From positions 869,001 through 933,000 of the forward strand of contig AP018172.1 in the NCBI GenBank assembly GCA_002368175.1: DNA of 64,000 bases, in the 5' to 3' direction. This stretch comes from Calothrix sp. NIES-2098. Lineage in GTDB: Bacteria > Cyanobacteriota > Cyanobacteriia > Cyanobacteriales > Nostocaceae. Shown in pieces: positions 47,101-56,200 of the stretch. Positions within the stretch are counted from its first letter, which is position 1. The number at the start of each line of letters is the position of its first letter. Both the position numbers and the translations under genes were made by a program. The notes below the pieces were generated by a model. That model had not been told where the DNA came from. It did not search any database and worked only from the letters and a program-made list of their open reading frames with translations.

Positions 47101-47244
47101 TCGACCTCGCACTGCGTTGTAAAATTCTCGGCATACACCATTCATGTAAATAGCTAGAGAAACGCCTCCGTAAACGACCAACCCTAAACGGTATTCTTGG
47201 CTAAACTCAGGTGTTTTCAACGGTAGATTTGCACTGGAAGTCAT
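44143..47244 (-). CDS. Patatin-like phospholipase with long C-terminal region
   Basis: This is a lipid acyl hydrolase of the patatin family. The oxyanion-hole sequence LVVYGGVSLAIYMNG is near the N-terminus. The nucleophile elbow GTSAGG has Ser71, and the Asp of the catalytic dyad is in VDGGVLDNRPF (near residue 300). It has the architecture of the large patatin-like proteins with DUF3376-type C-terminal regions: a helical half of about 600 residues and a final hydrophobic segment (LPFLVLFLGGTFAILKLL) that could tether it to a membrane. At 1033 residues it is intact. The substrate is probably phospholipid or galactolipid. It follows no operon; the P450 gene upstream runs in the same direction after 235 bases. 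Confidence 0.9.
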   Translation of the reverse strand: MTSSANLPLKTPEFSQEYRLGLVVYGGVSLAIYMNGVCREFYNAVRGRGIYKLIKALTDSDIIVDVISGTSAGGINGVLLSYALTNSDRELVVDFQDFAEIWRESGDINQLLRDPNSQKDINSILDGEGYYQDQLTNAFNQAWENKKPAPKKDEWFSDSSELDLFVTGTDTLGKVYTAFDNTGSLIEVKDHRAVFQLKYRRGRKHPFLPKKSPAAHTALAKLCRITSCFPVAFPVVTVELDNPDLQSIDTEKLAAILQDTQHQDYKKYFNYAVDRHLVKWGQLDNRELPAIKDTENGHRLHFVDGGVLDNRPFSYTIREIYYRTAHRPVKRRLFYIDPTPDQFLGSPKFKKMAQPNIWKTVSDSLVGLPRYESISNDLQEIKEQNQRVLRYKFLRATAERMGEQRRNTVQFKDYQPSGDEERRQQIYLRCRLVGLRDRILPLLLRIDRVSTSAENGQQNHKKQAILETAAQILTTYITDREKQEEREAFLHDFGIQIRNLDVDYALRKHFYLLEKICQFMVAPQYQQDAPVLKQLADKLSHQVELLEIIQAALERMLQSEPVSQKFYSLIAQAQGNREQARQQIYNYLLGLHRFLLDTQDLPEFIPTDTSTYTAEDIDELEQPEKIVKTDFFKNLPYALIPEQEELNEQDKRLISDKVSDVYSRLKHRAKLVEPNKLAEDNSPYNLNDEFKKNKSFENNGVPYCSILFKVEEATEKLINSSQIALVKELLGYFQGFRYMDEEVYSYEYLSNIQAKEQLEIIRISPDVAQFGFGKGKGLEEKLAGDQLYAFGGFFKKSWRSNDILWGRLDGLNRIVEALLTPDALQNFSGFLSRQLNDREETTQQYLSQLVDEALPEATPSEKASIIHYLTKLAAPNQTLKGEELSNFLDTIVTVGHRAILKTDLEKVLEDANQQILKEPEKIDDYFRNQYHIGLEKLTKSIPPIILEDLAARTGLVLRNILKSPPSGRYLKNSSSFRFITRLLQIYYFWVQTKKHKISLLSTRWRSLTSVMNKLPFLVLFLGGTFAILKLLQN

Positions 47245-47479
47245 GATAGTTTTGCTAATTTAAAGTTAAAAGTTAGATCGAGCCTTTGGCGTTGTATATA
47301 ACAATACCTTCACCAATTTTAGGCAACACCCGCAGCTGAAAGCCTAGGGTAAACTTACAGAACTTGCCTGCGTCAGATGAAATCCTTACAGGCTGGGGAA
47401 ATAGTATTGGTTCGCACAGTTTGATTTTGGCGAAAGTATTGATATACAAATCAGGTTGGATTAATAGAATCCCGTAACT

Positions 47480-48889
47480 TTAATTGGTCAATATGGCAGT
47501 TTTGTTACTTTCGGGAGATTCTACTGCGATCGCCAAAGAATTAGATGAAGAAGAACGGCGCACTCTACCGAGAGTAGTTATGACATCCACAAGCATATCT
47601 AGCGCCACATCTTTACCAGGACAGATGCGCCCCGCACTGCGATCGCCTACAGCATGAAAGCCCATGTGGAAGGGGCAAAGGTTCTGGCGTTGTGCATTGA
47701 ATTCGTAGGTTGTAGATCCCCAAAACCCTTCATCCAGCAGCCCCAAACTCATTGGTATCAGTACCTTAGTACCTGCGGGGAACGTCCGTTTTTTGCCAGC
47801 TATTTTCACTGTGAAGGATTCAGTTGCTATCCGATGCGTAGCGCTTACAGGTGCCCAAAGTCGGGCGCACTCTAAAAGATAGAGCTTTACAGCTTCGCGA
47901 TCGTCTAGATCGAGTTCATCCCAATAACGGGTCAAATCAATATCGGCTGTCTGTCTGCCTTTATAGTTAGGAAGGGGACGATAACCCATCGCCGTGTAAC
48001 CAAGATGCAACGGGCCTTGCAGCGCGGCGATACCCATGATAGCTGTCATCAGCTTCGCCAGTTCGCGCCGAGTCATATTGTTGTATTCGGGATTGTTCTC
48101 CTCAAAGTCTGCTAGGGCGGGAGAATTTTCATAAATAGTCGCCGCCTGCTCGATCAGATCGAAGAGATTCCCATGTCCCTTCAGGCTTTGACTCTGCAAC
48201 AGGCTACCGATACCAGCCAAATAATGCAACGGACTCATGCGCGTGTAGTATAAATCCGTCAGCAAATTTATTGACTGTTCATCATCCGGGTTAAGCCCAA
48301 AAAGCACATAGTGCATATATCGCACTATAAACCCCATCCAACCCCGCTTTTCGTCAGAGAAAAACTCTCCACCCATACCATGCGGCATTTCTAAGTAATC
48401 TGCTGCTAACTTATCGAGCAATTTTTTGGCGATCGCATCGCGTTGACGCTCTGTTGTCGCAGCATTTAGGGTGTATTTTTGCATACATTGCCTAAAAGCT
48501 TTATGGTCGCTACTACCGCCAGCCTCCTCGTCCGATAAAGAAAGTAAGAAAACATTTCTTTCATCAACATCGTGGTTAGGAGCTTGATCTGCATCTAGTA
48601 CTGAAGTTCCCAGTTGCCATGTGCGTGCTTGCGGTGAAGTCAGCGCCGTTTCTAGGGTATTGAATTCTCCTAATACTACCTGTCCAGCACAGCAAAAGTT
48701 AGATCCAAAAGCCAGCCGCTTGGCATCTAGGTATGTGGGTTCATTAGCAATTAGGCCTTCGACAAAACTAATAATTGGTAGGATTGTTTTGCTAATGCTT
48801 TTATTCGGGCGCTGCAAAGCCCATATCTGAAACTCATTGAGTGCTGGACTCATGAGCAATGAAAAGATTTTATCTATGTTGAGGTTCAT
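47480..48889 (-). CDS. Cytochrome P450 family haem protein
   Basis: This is a haem-thiolate oxygenase or peroxide-using enzyme. The haem ligand is Cys423 in GRICPGKDVALDM, within a slightly extended motif (FHAVGDRSAGRICPG) reminiscent of fatty-acid-hydroperoxide P450s such as CYP74, where the C-x-G/A-K-D arrangement also occurs. An ExxR-like LECARLW and the helix preceding it (EAVKLYLLECARLWAPVSATHR) fit the P450 K helix. The length of 469 residues fits. The ATG overlaps the stop of an upstream open frame as TAATG, so translation may be coupled. The substrate is unknown; no lipoxygenase gene is adjacent. Confidence 0.8.
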   Translation of the reverse strand: MNLNIDKIFSLLMSPALNEFQIWALQRPNKSISKTILPIISFVEGLIANEPTYLDAKRLAFGSNFCCAGQVVLGEFNTLETALTSPQARTWQLGTSVLDADQAPNHDVDERNVFLLSLSDEEAGGSSDHKAFRQCMQKYTLNAATTERQRDAIAKKLLDKLAADYLEMPHGMGGEFFSDEKRGWMGFIVRYMHYVLFGLNPDDEQSINLLTDLYYTRMSPLHYLAGIGSLLQSQSLKGHGNLFDLIEQAATIYENSPALADFEENNPEYNNMTRRELAKLMTAIMGIAALQGPLHLGYTAMGYRPLPNYKGRQTADIDLTRYWDELDLDDREAVKLYLLECARLWAPVSATHRIATESFTVKIAGKKRTFPAGTKVLIPMSLGLLDEGFWGSTTYEFNAQRQNLCPFHMGFHAVGDRSAGRICPGKDVALDMLVDVITTLGRVRRSSSSNSLAIAVESPESNKTAILTN

Positions 48890-49110
48890 TAATTTATGTA
48901 AACTCCAAAATCAATACCGATCTCAACTCCAAAACAAACATCGTATTTTTCGGCTTTATCAACTAGATTTTTGATATCAAAGCCAAGAGACGATCGAATC
49001 CAGGTAATTAAATATTGATGCTCTGCGGTATAGTTGCTAGGTTTTAACTTCAATTGAAATTGGCTGCCTGAATCACCGAAGTAGTAAGTATTTGCAATAC
49101 ATTTAATTAC
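48889..49110 (-). pseudogene. Open frame overlapping the P450 start, likely the 3' end of a lost gene
   Basis: A 73-codon frame without an ATG ends in a TAA that shares its last two bases with the P450 ATG (TAATG). The peptide (TYYFGDSGSQFQLKLKPS to YDVCFGVEIGIDFGVYIN) has the mixed composition of a real protein, and upstream of it the frame closes at stop codons near 49111. It could be the surviving C-terminal part of a gene once translationally coupled to the P450. Alternatively it is a genuine small protein using a non-ATG start. I do not recognise the sequence. Confidence 0.4.
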
Positions 49111-49302
49111 TTATCAACCTTTAGTGAAAGGCTTATGCAAAGTAAAGATTATGTAAAGTTAATTTTACATAAGCAATTAAAAAGCCATCACAAAATTTTG
49201 GGATGCTGATGCTGTCACACACCTCAGGTTCTTAGGTGTGCGAATGAAGTGAAAGATTGACAGCAAATCATGCCTATCGCTCAAACGCGATCGATAGATA
49301 AA

Positions 49303-49430
49303 AAGCTTATACCATTTCCCGAAATATCTGATACACATGATGAATCTCTAATTCTTTCCCCCCTGCTCCATGCTCCCTGCCCCCCTGCTTGCCTACGTGT
49401 ATCATTATTTAAAGTGAAACGGCATTAGCA
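49303..49430. repeat. MITE-like inverted-repeat element upstream of the P450 region
   Basis: Short imperfect inverted ends (TTATACCATTTC near 49306 and AAACGGCATTAG near 49420, with inner TGATACAC/GTGTATCA) bracket a C-rich core. No frame is inside. It lies in the 624-base gap between 49111 and 49734. Elsewhere in that gap a TTATGTAAA/TTTACATAA palindrome occurs at 49149-49172. Confidence 0.45.
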
Positions 49431-49734
49431 GCTTTGTTTCTCCTCCAACATTGGCTATTGCAGAATCTCATAGAACCCAAAGCCATTGATTTTTCGTTTC
49501 ATGCTTAAGTCCTAAAGATTGGGGAAACGTTGCTTTTCCATTGTTAAGAAAAATGCTCGTATTTTTCTCAAATTTGCTGTATCCTAGTTAGTCTTGGTTA
49601 AATTATTCAACAATATACCCCATAAAATTTTTTGCGAATCTTCTGAAGATTTTGAAAAGATTATGTTATCCTCTTTCAGAATCAAGAAGATTCTCATTTC
49701 TGAGTGTCCATGTTTCAAAATTCTAAGTAGATAA

Positions 49735-49992
49735 ATGATGAAACTGATCAAAAAATCTGAAAAACTCCTACTCAAGAAAATTAAGATTATGGAGGAAACA
49801 GAAGAACAAAATCTTCAGGATGATACTATCGATTTTCCGGAATCGGTGGAGGATAACAGACCAGTACTGGATGTAGAGAATAGAGAACCTAACTATATTC
49901 CTTTACGCGACAATCCTGTAGTCCTATCAGTTGGTAACACAGGCTGGCAGGTTTCGGAAATTTGGAAGGATATTAGGTTGGATGATTTCTAG
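49735..49992 (+). CDS. Small acidic protein of unknown function
   Basis: The 85-residue product begins with a basic helix (KLIKKSEKLLLKKIKIMEE), continues with an acidic, disordered stretch rich in Glu, Asp and Asn, and ends in a hydrophobic/aromatic tail (VVLSVGNTGWQVSEIWKDIRLDDF). Two adjacent ATG codons can start it, and the ribosome-binding site is weak (AGTAGATAA). The bipartite leader-like and core-like layout recalls some peptide precursors, but no modification enzyme is directly adjacent. I do not recognise a family. Confidence 0.5.
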   Translation: MMKLIKKSEKLLLKKIKIMEETEEQNLQDDTIDFPESVEDNRPVLDVENREPNYIPLRDNPVVLSVGNTGWQVSEIWKDIRLDDF

Positions 49993-50125
49993 CAATCAAG
50001 ACGATGGGTAAGGTGACAAAGTTGTTCGCTTGTGTCAACTTAGCGTGACACTCTTGTTATCAGACCCCTCACTATCCCAAATTCTCACCTATTGCGTCAT
50101 GTCATTAATTTTGATAGGCTGCAAA

Positions 50126-50154
50126 ATTCCCGACTTTTCTACAAAGTCGGGAAT
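50126..50154. repeat. Dispersed CCCGACTT/AAGTCGGG palindrome, copy 3
   Basis: This is a 12-bp perfect inverted repeat (ATTCCCGACTTT and complement) with a 5-base loop. It is preceded by TTTTGATAGG, as is the copy at 22852. Confidence 0.8.
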
Positions 50155-50197
50155 CTAAATTCGTAATCAGGACTAATTATGATGGCTGGCAAATTAC

Positions 50198-50308
50198 TTA
50201 TGATACGTCATTGCGAGTGAAAAGCAGTGGAACGAAGCACTCGCAGTGTTGTTGAGATTGCTTTTCTCCGATCGCAATGACAGGCGTTTGAACGAATATG
50301 ATATAACC
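50198..50308. repeat. MITE-like element with CATTGCGA/CGCAATGA ends
   Basis: GTCATTGCGAG near 50206 and CGCAATGACAGG near 50273 are the inner arms. The right flank with CGAATATGATATAA matches the right end of the element at 60154-60444. It occupies part of the 325-base gap between 49993 and 50317. Confidence 0.5.
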
Positions 50309-50317
50309 TACAGACGC

Positions 50318-50638
50318 TTAACGATTAGTAAATAGTAGTAAAAAACAAGTACCATTCAATAAAGCAGTAATTACTGCACCAATAATTACCCCTTTCATCA
50401 TTGCCAAACGCTGTTGTCGTCTTAGCCAAATACAAAGGGGAATGACATATAACATTTGCCAGAGAAAAAATCCCCAACTACCAATAATCCAAATTCCTAA
50501 ATAATAATAATTACTGTAGCCAAATATTAAGCCATAACCCCAGCCTAGCAAAAAGATTATACCTACTGCTAATAAATGTAGCCCAAATAAAAGAAATATC
50601 CCTAAAATAATATTTAAAATTTCATTTCCTTGAGACAT
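50318..50638 (-). CDS. Small membrane protein in the radical SAM operon
   Basis: The 106-residue product has three or four hydrophobic segments (ILGIFLLFGLHLLAVGIIFLLGW, IFGYSNYYYLGIWIIGSWGFFL, GVIIGAVITALLNGTCFLLLF) and almost no soluble domain. It begins 36 bases after the radical SAM gene on the same strand, so it is the third gene of that operon. No named family is recognised. It may help anchor or present a lipid substrate, which is inference from position alone. Confidence 0.65.
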   Translation of the reverse strand: MSQGNEILNIILGIFLLFGLHLLAVGIIFLLGWGYGLIFGYSNYYYLGIWIIGSWGFFLWQMLYVIPLCIWLRRQQRLAMMKGVIIGAVITALLNGTCFLLLFTNR

Positions 50639-50674
50639 TAATTTAGCCCTGTAGATGACGCCGATAGATTAAAT

Positions 50675-52093
50675 TCACGAGGGACGGTTATTCACAAAGT
50701 GAGATCCAGCGCTACCCTCGCGGTAAAACATATTGAAAGTATCAAATGGGATAATCCTACCATCTGGATGCACAATATGAATACAAGAGCGCTTAACCGA
50801 ACGAACATCAAAATTAAAAGGGTCGAGAAACTGCACAATCATTACTCGAAATACATTGGAGTAATTAATCCCTTCTGGTACGGCTATCATTGGTAAACAA
50901 CATAGAAGTTGCTTGAGTGATAAAGCCGCAGAGTTTGGTGAATGACTGGTAGAAAATAATTGAAAAATTTGCTGCTTCAGGTCTTCATTTTGTTCGTAAA
51001 GCACGCTGTTCGGCATGATTTTGACAAAAACATCTGGATTAATTAACCCAGTCAAAGGTATAACTTTACCATTGAGTTTCAATGCATAAGCCATCGCTAA
51101 AGAATCGGGATGACAGGGAACTGGAAGAATATCTTCAGGTTTAAAATAAGGACTTTGTTCTAAAATTGAGCGACGAACTTCTGTTAAGGTGTATCTGTCT
51201 CGTTTGGCGTCAAATCCTGTTAATCTTCCGGCGGCTTGTATCGGTTGAAAAGTCACGCCTCGGATACATTTTTGTTGTAAAGCATACTCGATAATTTTAC
51301 CAATTTCGTTGTCATTCAATCCTTTTTTCAAGGTGACAACCAAAGTAGTGGAGATATTATATTCGTTGAGATGGGCAATTGCTTTTTCGCGCACATTCCG
51401 TAAATCTGCACCGCGTAACTCTTTTAAAGCGTCGGCTTCAAAGCTATCAAATTGCAAATATATTTCAATTCCTGGCATATATTGGCTCAAGCGATCGCAA
51501 AAAGATTTATCCTTAGCAATCATCACGCCATTGGTATTGATCATTAAATGCTTAATCGGCTTATTTTTGACAATATCCAAGATTTGAAAAAACTCAGGAT
51601 GAATGGTTGGTTCCCCACCACTTAATTGCACTATCTGCGGTTCGCCTTCATTTGCTACCACCGCATCAATCATGCTTTCAATTTGCGCTAAACTGCGATG
51701 CTTTCGTGGTTGATGAGATAATTGGGAAACTTCTTCCGCGCCAGAATCAGCATAACAAATTGGACAAGAAAGATTACATCGATCTGTCACTTCAATTAAT
51801 GTTAAACAACTATGCTGTTCGTGATCTGGGCAAAGTCCACAATCATAAGGACAGCCATATTTGATAGGAGTATTAAACTTGAGGGGCATATCCCCAGGTT
51901 TGATAAATTCTAATGACTTTTTATAATATTCAATATCATCAGCTATTAAAACCTCTTCCCGTCCGTGAGTGGGACAATGTTTAACTAGGTAAACACAATC
52001 ATCTTGAAAAATGATTTTGGCTTCTACTTTAACTAAACATTTGGAGCAAACACTATTAGTTAAACCGTAAAATAGATAATTGCGAGTAGGCAT
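50675..52093 (-). CDS. Radical SAM enzyme of the MJ0619/tetraether lipid synthase (Tes)-like family
   Basis: The core cluster motif CX3CX2C is Cys106-Cys110-Cys113 (CNLSCPIC), and LSGGEPTIHPEF is the SAM-binding GGE motif. Extra cysteines before it (Cys16, Cys19, Cys81, Cys85, Cys88 in VCSKC and GCPYDCGLC) match the multi-cluster architecture of MJ0619 and of archaeal Tes, which joins lipid tails by radical carbon-carbon coupling or methylates inert carbons. Starting at ATG 52093 gives about 472 residues; a start at 52123 adds ten residues of no homology. It lies between an Lgt-like gene and a small membrane protein in one operon. Lipid chemistry is therefore a reasonable proposal, not a demonstrated function. 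Confidence 0.8.
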   Translation of the reverse strand: MPTRNYLFYGLTNSVCSKCLVKVEAKIIFQDDCVYLVKHCPTHGREEVLIADDIEYYKKSLEFIKPGDMPLKFNTPIKYGCPYDCGLCPDHEQHSCLTLIEVTDRCNLSCPICYADSGAEEVSQLSHQPRKHRSLAQIESMIDAVVANEGEPQIVQLSGGEPTIHPEFFQILDIVKNKPIKHLMINTNGVMIAKDKSFCDRLSQYMPGIEIYLQFDSFEADALKELRGADLRNVREKAIAHLNEYNISTTLVVTLKKGLNDNEIGKIIEYALQQKCIRGVTFQPIQAAGRLTGFDAKRDRYTLTEVRRSILEQSPYFKPEDILPVPCHPDSLAMAYALKLNGKVIPLTGLINPDVFVKIMPNSVLYEQNEDLKQQIFQLFSTSHSPNSAALSLKQLLCCLPMIAVPEGINYSNVFRVMIVQFLDPFNFDVRSVKRSCIHIVHPDGRIIPFDTFNMFYREGSAGSHFVNNRPS

Positions 52094-52157
52094 GGTAGTT
52101 TTTGTAGGGTGGGCAATGCGCACCTGACGATTATTGAAAATAATGTATAATCTGCAA

Positions 52158-52901
52158 TCAATTTTTAAATTGAAACATCTGGGTAATACTGCGGCGGTAA
52201 TACAAAATAGTTAATAGGCAAGCAAGTTGAATAGCACTCAATCCTAAGAAAGGATGAAACTCAGGTTTAATGAAATCTACCAGAAAACGAAAGCCTAAAT
52301 AGGAAACTAAATAAAATTTAAATAAATCACCATTGTGATATTGATAGCGGCTGCGAAAGTGCAAAAATAAAATTAATAATCCTAAAAATAAGATTTCATA
52401 TAATTGTGTAGGATGACGGTGAACGCCATCGCCAAAATCTATCCCCCAAGGTAGGTTTGTAGCGATACCGTAAGTGCGATCGCTCAACCCTGTCAGAAAG
52501 CAACCAATCCTACCAATCGCTGTTCCCCAAATTAAAGGATAAACAAATACATCACCTGTAGATTGATGAATACCAAAAATTTTTTTGGTAATTTCTACAC
52601 CAATCAACCCGCCTAAAAGTGCGCCGACAACTGTTTTACCTTGCAGTAATAGTAAAAGTAATTGCTGTTGATTTTGCCAAATTAAATCAATATGTTGCAG
52701 CCAAACAAGCATTTTGGCTCCAATTAAAGCACCTACCATACCACCAACTATTACCGAACTACGTTGGCTAGGTGCAATAGAATCTTTGCGAACGCGGCGA
52801 ATTAATAATCGAAAGGCAGTAGTATAAGCTAAAGATTCAAATAAAATATGCGGATGAATTCGCAACGAACCTATCCCGATATAAACAGGGAAAGTCAACA
52901 T
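52158..52901 (-). CDS. Prolipoprotein diacylglyceryl transferase (Lgt)-like membrane protein
   Basis: This protein has about seven membrane helices. The Lgt landmarks are present: HPTQLYE (Lgt consensus HPxQLYE) and a GRIGCFLTG run in the place of the GRxGNFxNGE motif. The Asn of that motif is replaced by Cys and the following Asn/Glu are changed, so it is a divergent paralogue rather than the housekeeping enzyme. The C-terminal FRFLVDFIKPEFHPFLGLSAIQLACL matches the Lgt end. It starts 64 bases before the radical SAM gene on the same strand and is the first gene of the operon. It probably handles a glyceryl-lipid substrate. Confidence 0.8.
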   Translation of the reverse strand: MLTFPVYIGIGSLRIHPHILFESLAYTTAFRLLIRRVRKDSIAPSQRSSVIVGGMVGALIGAKMLVWLQHIDLIWQNQQQLLLLLLQGKTVVGALLGGLIGVEITKKIFGIHQSTGDVFVYPLIWGTAIGRIGCFLTGLSDRTYGIATNLPWGIDFGDGVHRHPTQLYEILFLGLLILFLHFRSRYQYHNGDLFKFYLVSYLGFRFLVDFIKPEFHPFLGLSAIQLACLLTILYYRRSITQMFQFKN

Positions 52902-52977
52902 AATTCGTAATTCGTAATTAGAGGGTGTTTATAAAGTATCAAGTTGTATTAATAAGTAGTTAAACATAAATAAAGCA

Positions 52978-53119
52978 ATACGGTTCAGTTAGCGTTAAAA
53001 AACTGATTTGGCGTAGGTTGGGTTGAGGGACGAAACCCAACATTTTCGGCGCTTTGTTGGGTTTCACTTCGTTCAACCCAACCTACATTTATCTACATTT
53101 ATCCTTAACTGAACGGTAT
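52978..53119. repeat. Nested palindromic element upstream of the CHAT gene
   Basis: Outer ends ATACGGTTCAGTTA (52978-52991) and TAACTGAACGGTAT (53106-53119) are inverted repeats. Inside lies a second palindrome at 53013-53086 with arms GTAGGTTGGGTTGA and its near complement. It fills most of the 307-base gap before the CHAT gene and ends about 90 bases before its start. Confidence 0.7.
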
Positions 53120-53208
53120 CGTTCTACAAAGTACCCAAAGGCGATCGCTAAATCTGTTGTGTAGTATATGACTAGGCGAATCGCATTTAGCATCAAGCAG
53201 ACTGCACC

Positions 53209-56200
53209 ATGCCAATTATCACTATTCGGGAAGAATCGACAACAGAAGGTGGATTTAATGCCATTCTCAGTTTTGATGGTAGAGGAGATTATCTAGTCAA
53301 AATTACTGACCCTTTTACACCCAAGGTAGAAAAACAACTAGAGTGGTATTTTGAGGAATGGTTGATTTTTCCCCTGCTGGATACGGTAAAAGCAGAAGCA
53401 GCAGCAGCTAGTATTAAAACTTACGGAGAACAGCTATTTGAGCAAGTTTTTCGAGTTGATTTCAATGCTTACAGCGCCTATCAACGCTTACGGAGTAATT
53501 TAAGTCAATTACAAATTGAGATTGTCGGTAAAACACCAGAATTTCAAGCACTGCATTGGGAAGCATTGCGCGATCAAGATTTACCCCGTCCCCTAGCAGT
53601 GAATTGTGTGATGGTGCGTAAGCGTAACCAACCAGCACCCATCTATGCAGAAGTGCAAACTTCCCCAGTGATTAATTTGTTAGTAGTGGTGGCGCGTCCA
53701 GATGAAGAACAGGACGTAGGTTATCGGACAATTTCTCGCCCGTTGATAGAGTTGATTGAAAATAGCCACTTGCGGGTGAATGTAGAATTGCTGCGTCCAG
53801 GGACTTACCAAGCTTTATCGCAGCATTTAGAAGCTAAAGGTGCGGGATATTACCATGTCATCCATTTAGATTGTCATGGGGCGCTGATGACTTATGAACA
53901 GACACAAAAACCCAGCAAACCCGGACGCTATTTATATCAAAGGCGCTATGGGCGGAATGATTTGCAGAAATTTGACGGCGTGAGGGCGTTTTTATCTTTT
54001 GAGGGCGAGACTCAGGGAAAAGTTGATTTGGTCGAGGCGCAGGAGTTAGCAGATTTACTCACAGGGAAGGGAATTCCGGTTTGTATTCTCAATGCTTGTC
54101 AGTCAGGGAAGCAGGTGAAGAACTCCACTCCCGACGAAGATATCCGGGAAACCAGCTTAGGAAGTCGGTTAATGACAGCGGGAATGCAGATGGTAGTGGC
54201 GATGGGCTATTCTGTCACCGTGTCGGCGGCTAAGTTGATGATGGAACAGCTTTATCGCCATTTATTTAATAACCAACCCATCACCGAGGCGATTCGCTTG
54301 AGTAGGCGGGAATTATTTAATAACAGATCGCGCAAAGCTTATTTTAATAAATCGATTGATTTAGAAGATTGGTTGCTACCTGTGGTGTATTGCAATCAGA
54401 CAGTGAATTTTAATTTACGCCAGTTTACACCAGAGGAAGAAGAAAAATATTGGGAAACTTTTGGCAGTCAGTATCGTTTCCTCTTGCCAGAATATGGTTT
54501 TGTCGGGCGGGATTTAGAGATTCTCAAAATTGAGAAAGCTGTACTCAGGCATAACATTTTACTGTTGCAGGGAATGGGGGGAACGGGCAAAACTACCCTA
54601 TTAACTTATCTGCGGGAATGGTGGCAACGCACCAATTTTGTCAAGAATGTCTTTTATTTTGGCTATGACGAAAAAGCGTGGACACTCACACAAATTTTGT
54701 TTGAAATTGGTAAGCAGGTATATGGCAGATTTGAACAAGCTAATTTTCAAGCAATGAGTCAGGCGGCGCAGGTACAAAAATTAGTCGCAAAACTGCGGGC
54801 TGAAGCTTACGCTTTGATTTTAGATAACTTAGAATCTGTGACAGGGCAACAACTAGCAATTCAAAATACTTTACCAGAGATAGAACGCAATCAAATCCGC
54901 GATTTTTTAGGGCGTTTACAAGGTGGAAATACCAAGGTAATTTTAGGTTCACGCAGTCGGGAAGATTGGTTGCAAGCTACCACATTTAAACAAAATGTTT
55001 ATGAGTTGCGAGGGTTAGATCAAGAAGCCAGGACGGAATTAGCAGAGAAGATTTTAGAACGGAATGTACCGCCACACCGCATTGTTGATATTCGCCAAGA
55101 TGGGGATTTTCAGAAATTGATGAATTTGTTAGCAGGATATCCCTTAGCGATGCAAGTTGTGTTAGCAAATTTGCAAAAGCAATCGCCACAGGAGATTTTG
55201 CAGGGGTTGCAAGCTGGGGATGTGGATTTAGATACGGGGAGTGAAGATAAGACTAAAAGTATTTTGCAGTGTGTAGAATATTCTCACAGTAATTTATCGG
55301 CAGAGGCGCAAAAATTGCTGTTGTGTTTGGCTCAGTTTAGTAAGTTTATTTGCGCTCTATATATTCCCCAGTATATTGAGCACTTAAAAAGTTTTGAGCC
55401 ATTAAAAGATTATCCCTTTGATAAATTTACTGATGCAATTCAAGAGGCGATTAACTGGGGTTTGCTTTCACCAATGGATGAAGAACCGCGCTTGTTGACG
55501 ATTCAACCTGTTTTTCCGTATTTTTTGAAGACCAAGTTAGAAACTCTCGATGAAGCAACTCGTGCAGCTTTGCGTGAGGGATTTAAAAACCACTATCAAG
55601 GTTTGGCAAGTTTCTATCAGCAGTTGATGGATTCTAAAAATGCTCAAGAACGACAATTGGGGATAGGTTTTTGTAGGCTGGAATATGAAAATCTCTACAA
55701 TGCGTTGCAGATTTGTTTAGAGAAGCAAGAAAGTATTAGCATATATTTTTGTTTAAAGCAGTACTTTGATTTAGTTAGTGATAACCAAAGTAACCTGAAG
55801 TTGGCAGAAACAGTTTGTCAGCGTTTAGAGAATTATCCCTCAGCCTTTATCAAAGGTGAATTAGGTTATCAAATAACATTTGCAATTGAAAGACTCGGTA
55901 GTTGTCAACTGAATGCCCAGCAGTACCAACAAGCTAGAAAGTCTTATGAAAAGACTTTGGAAATTTGTGATGCCTTAGAGAGTGTTGAAGAAAAACAAAA
56001 ACAACTTTGGCAGGCTGTTTCTTATCACCAATTGGGAATTATTGCCCAAGAGTTGGGGGAATTTGCAGAAGCTCGGCGCAATTATCAACAGGCTTTGGAT
56101 ATTAAAATCGAATATGGTGATCGCTATGGTTATGCCAGCACATACCACCAGTTGGGAAGAGTTGCCCAAGAATTGCATAAATTTGAACAAGCCAGGCACA

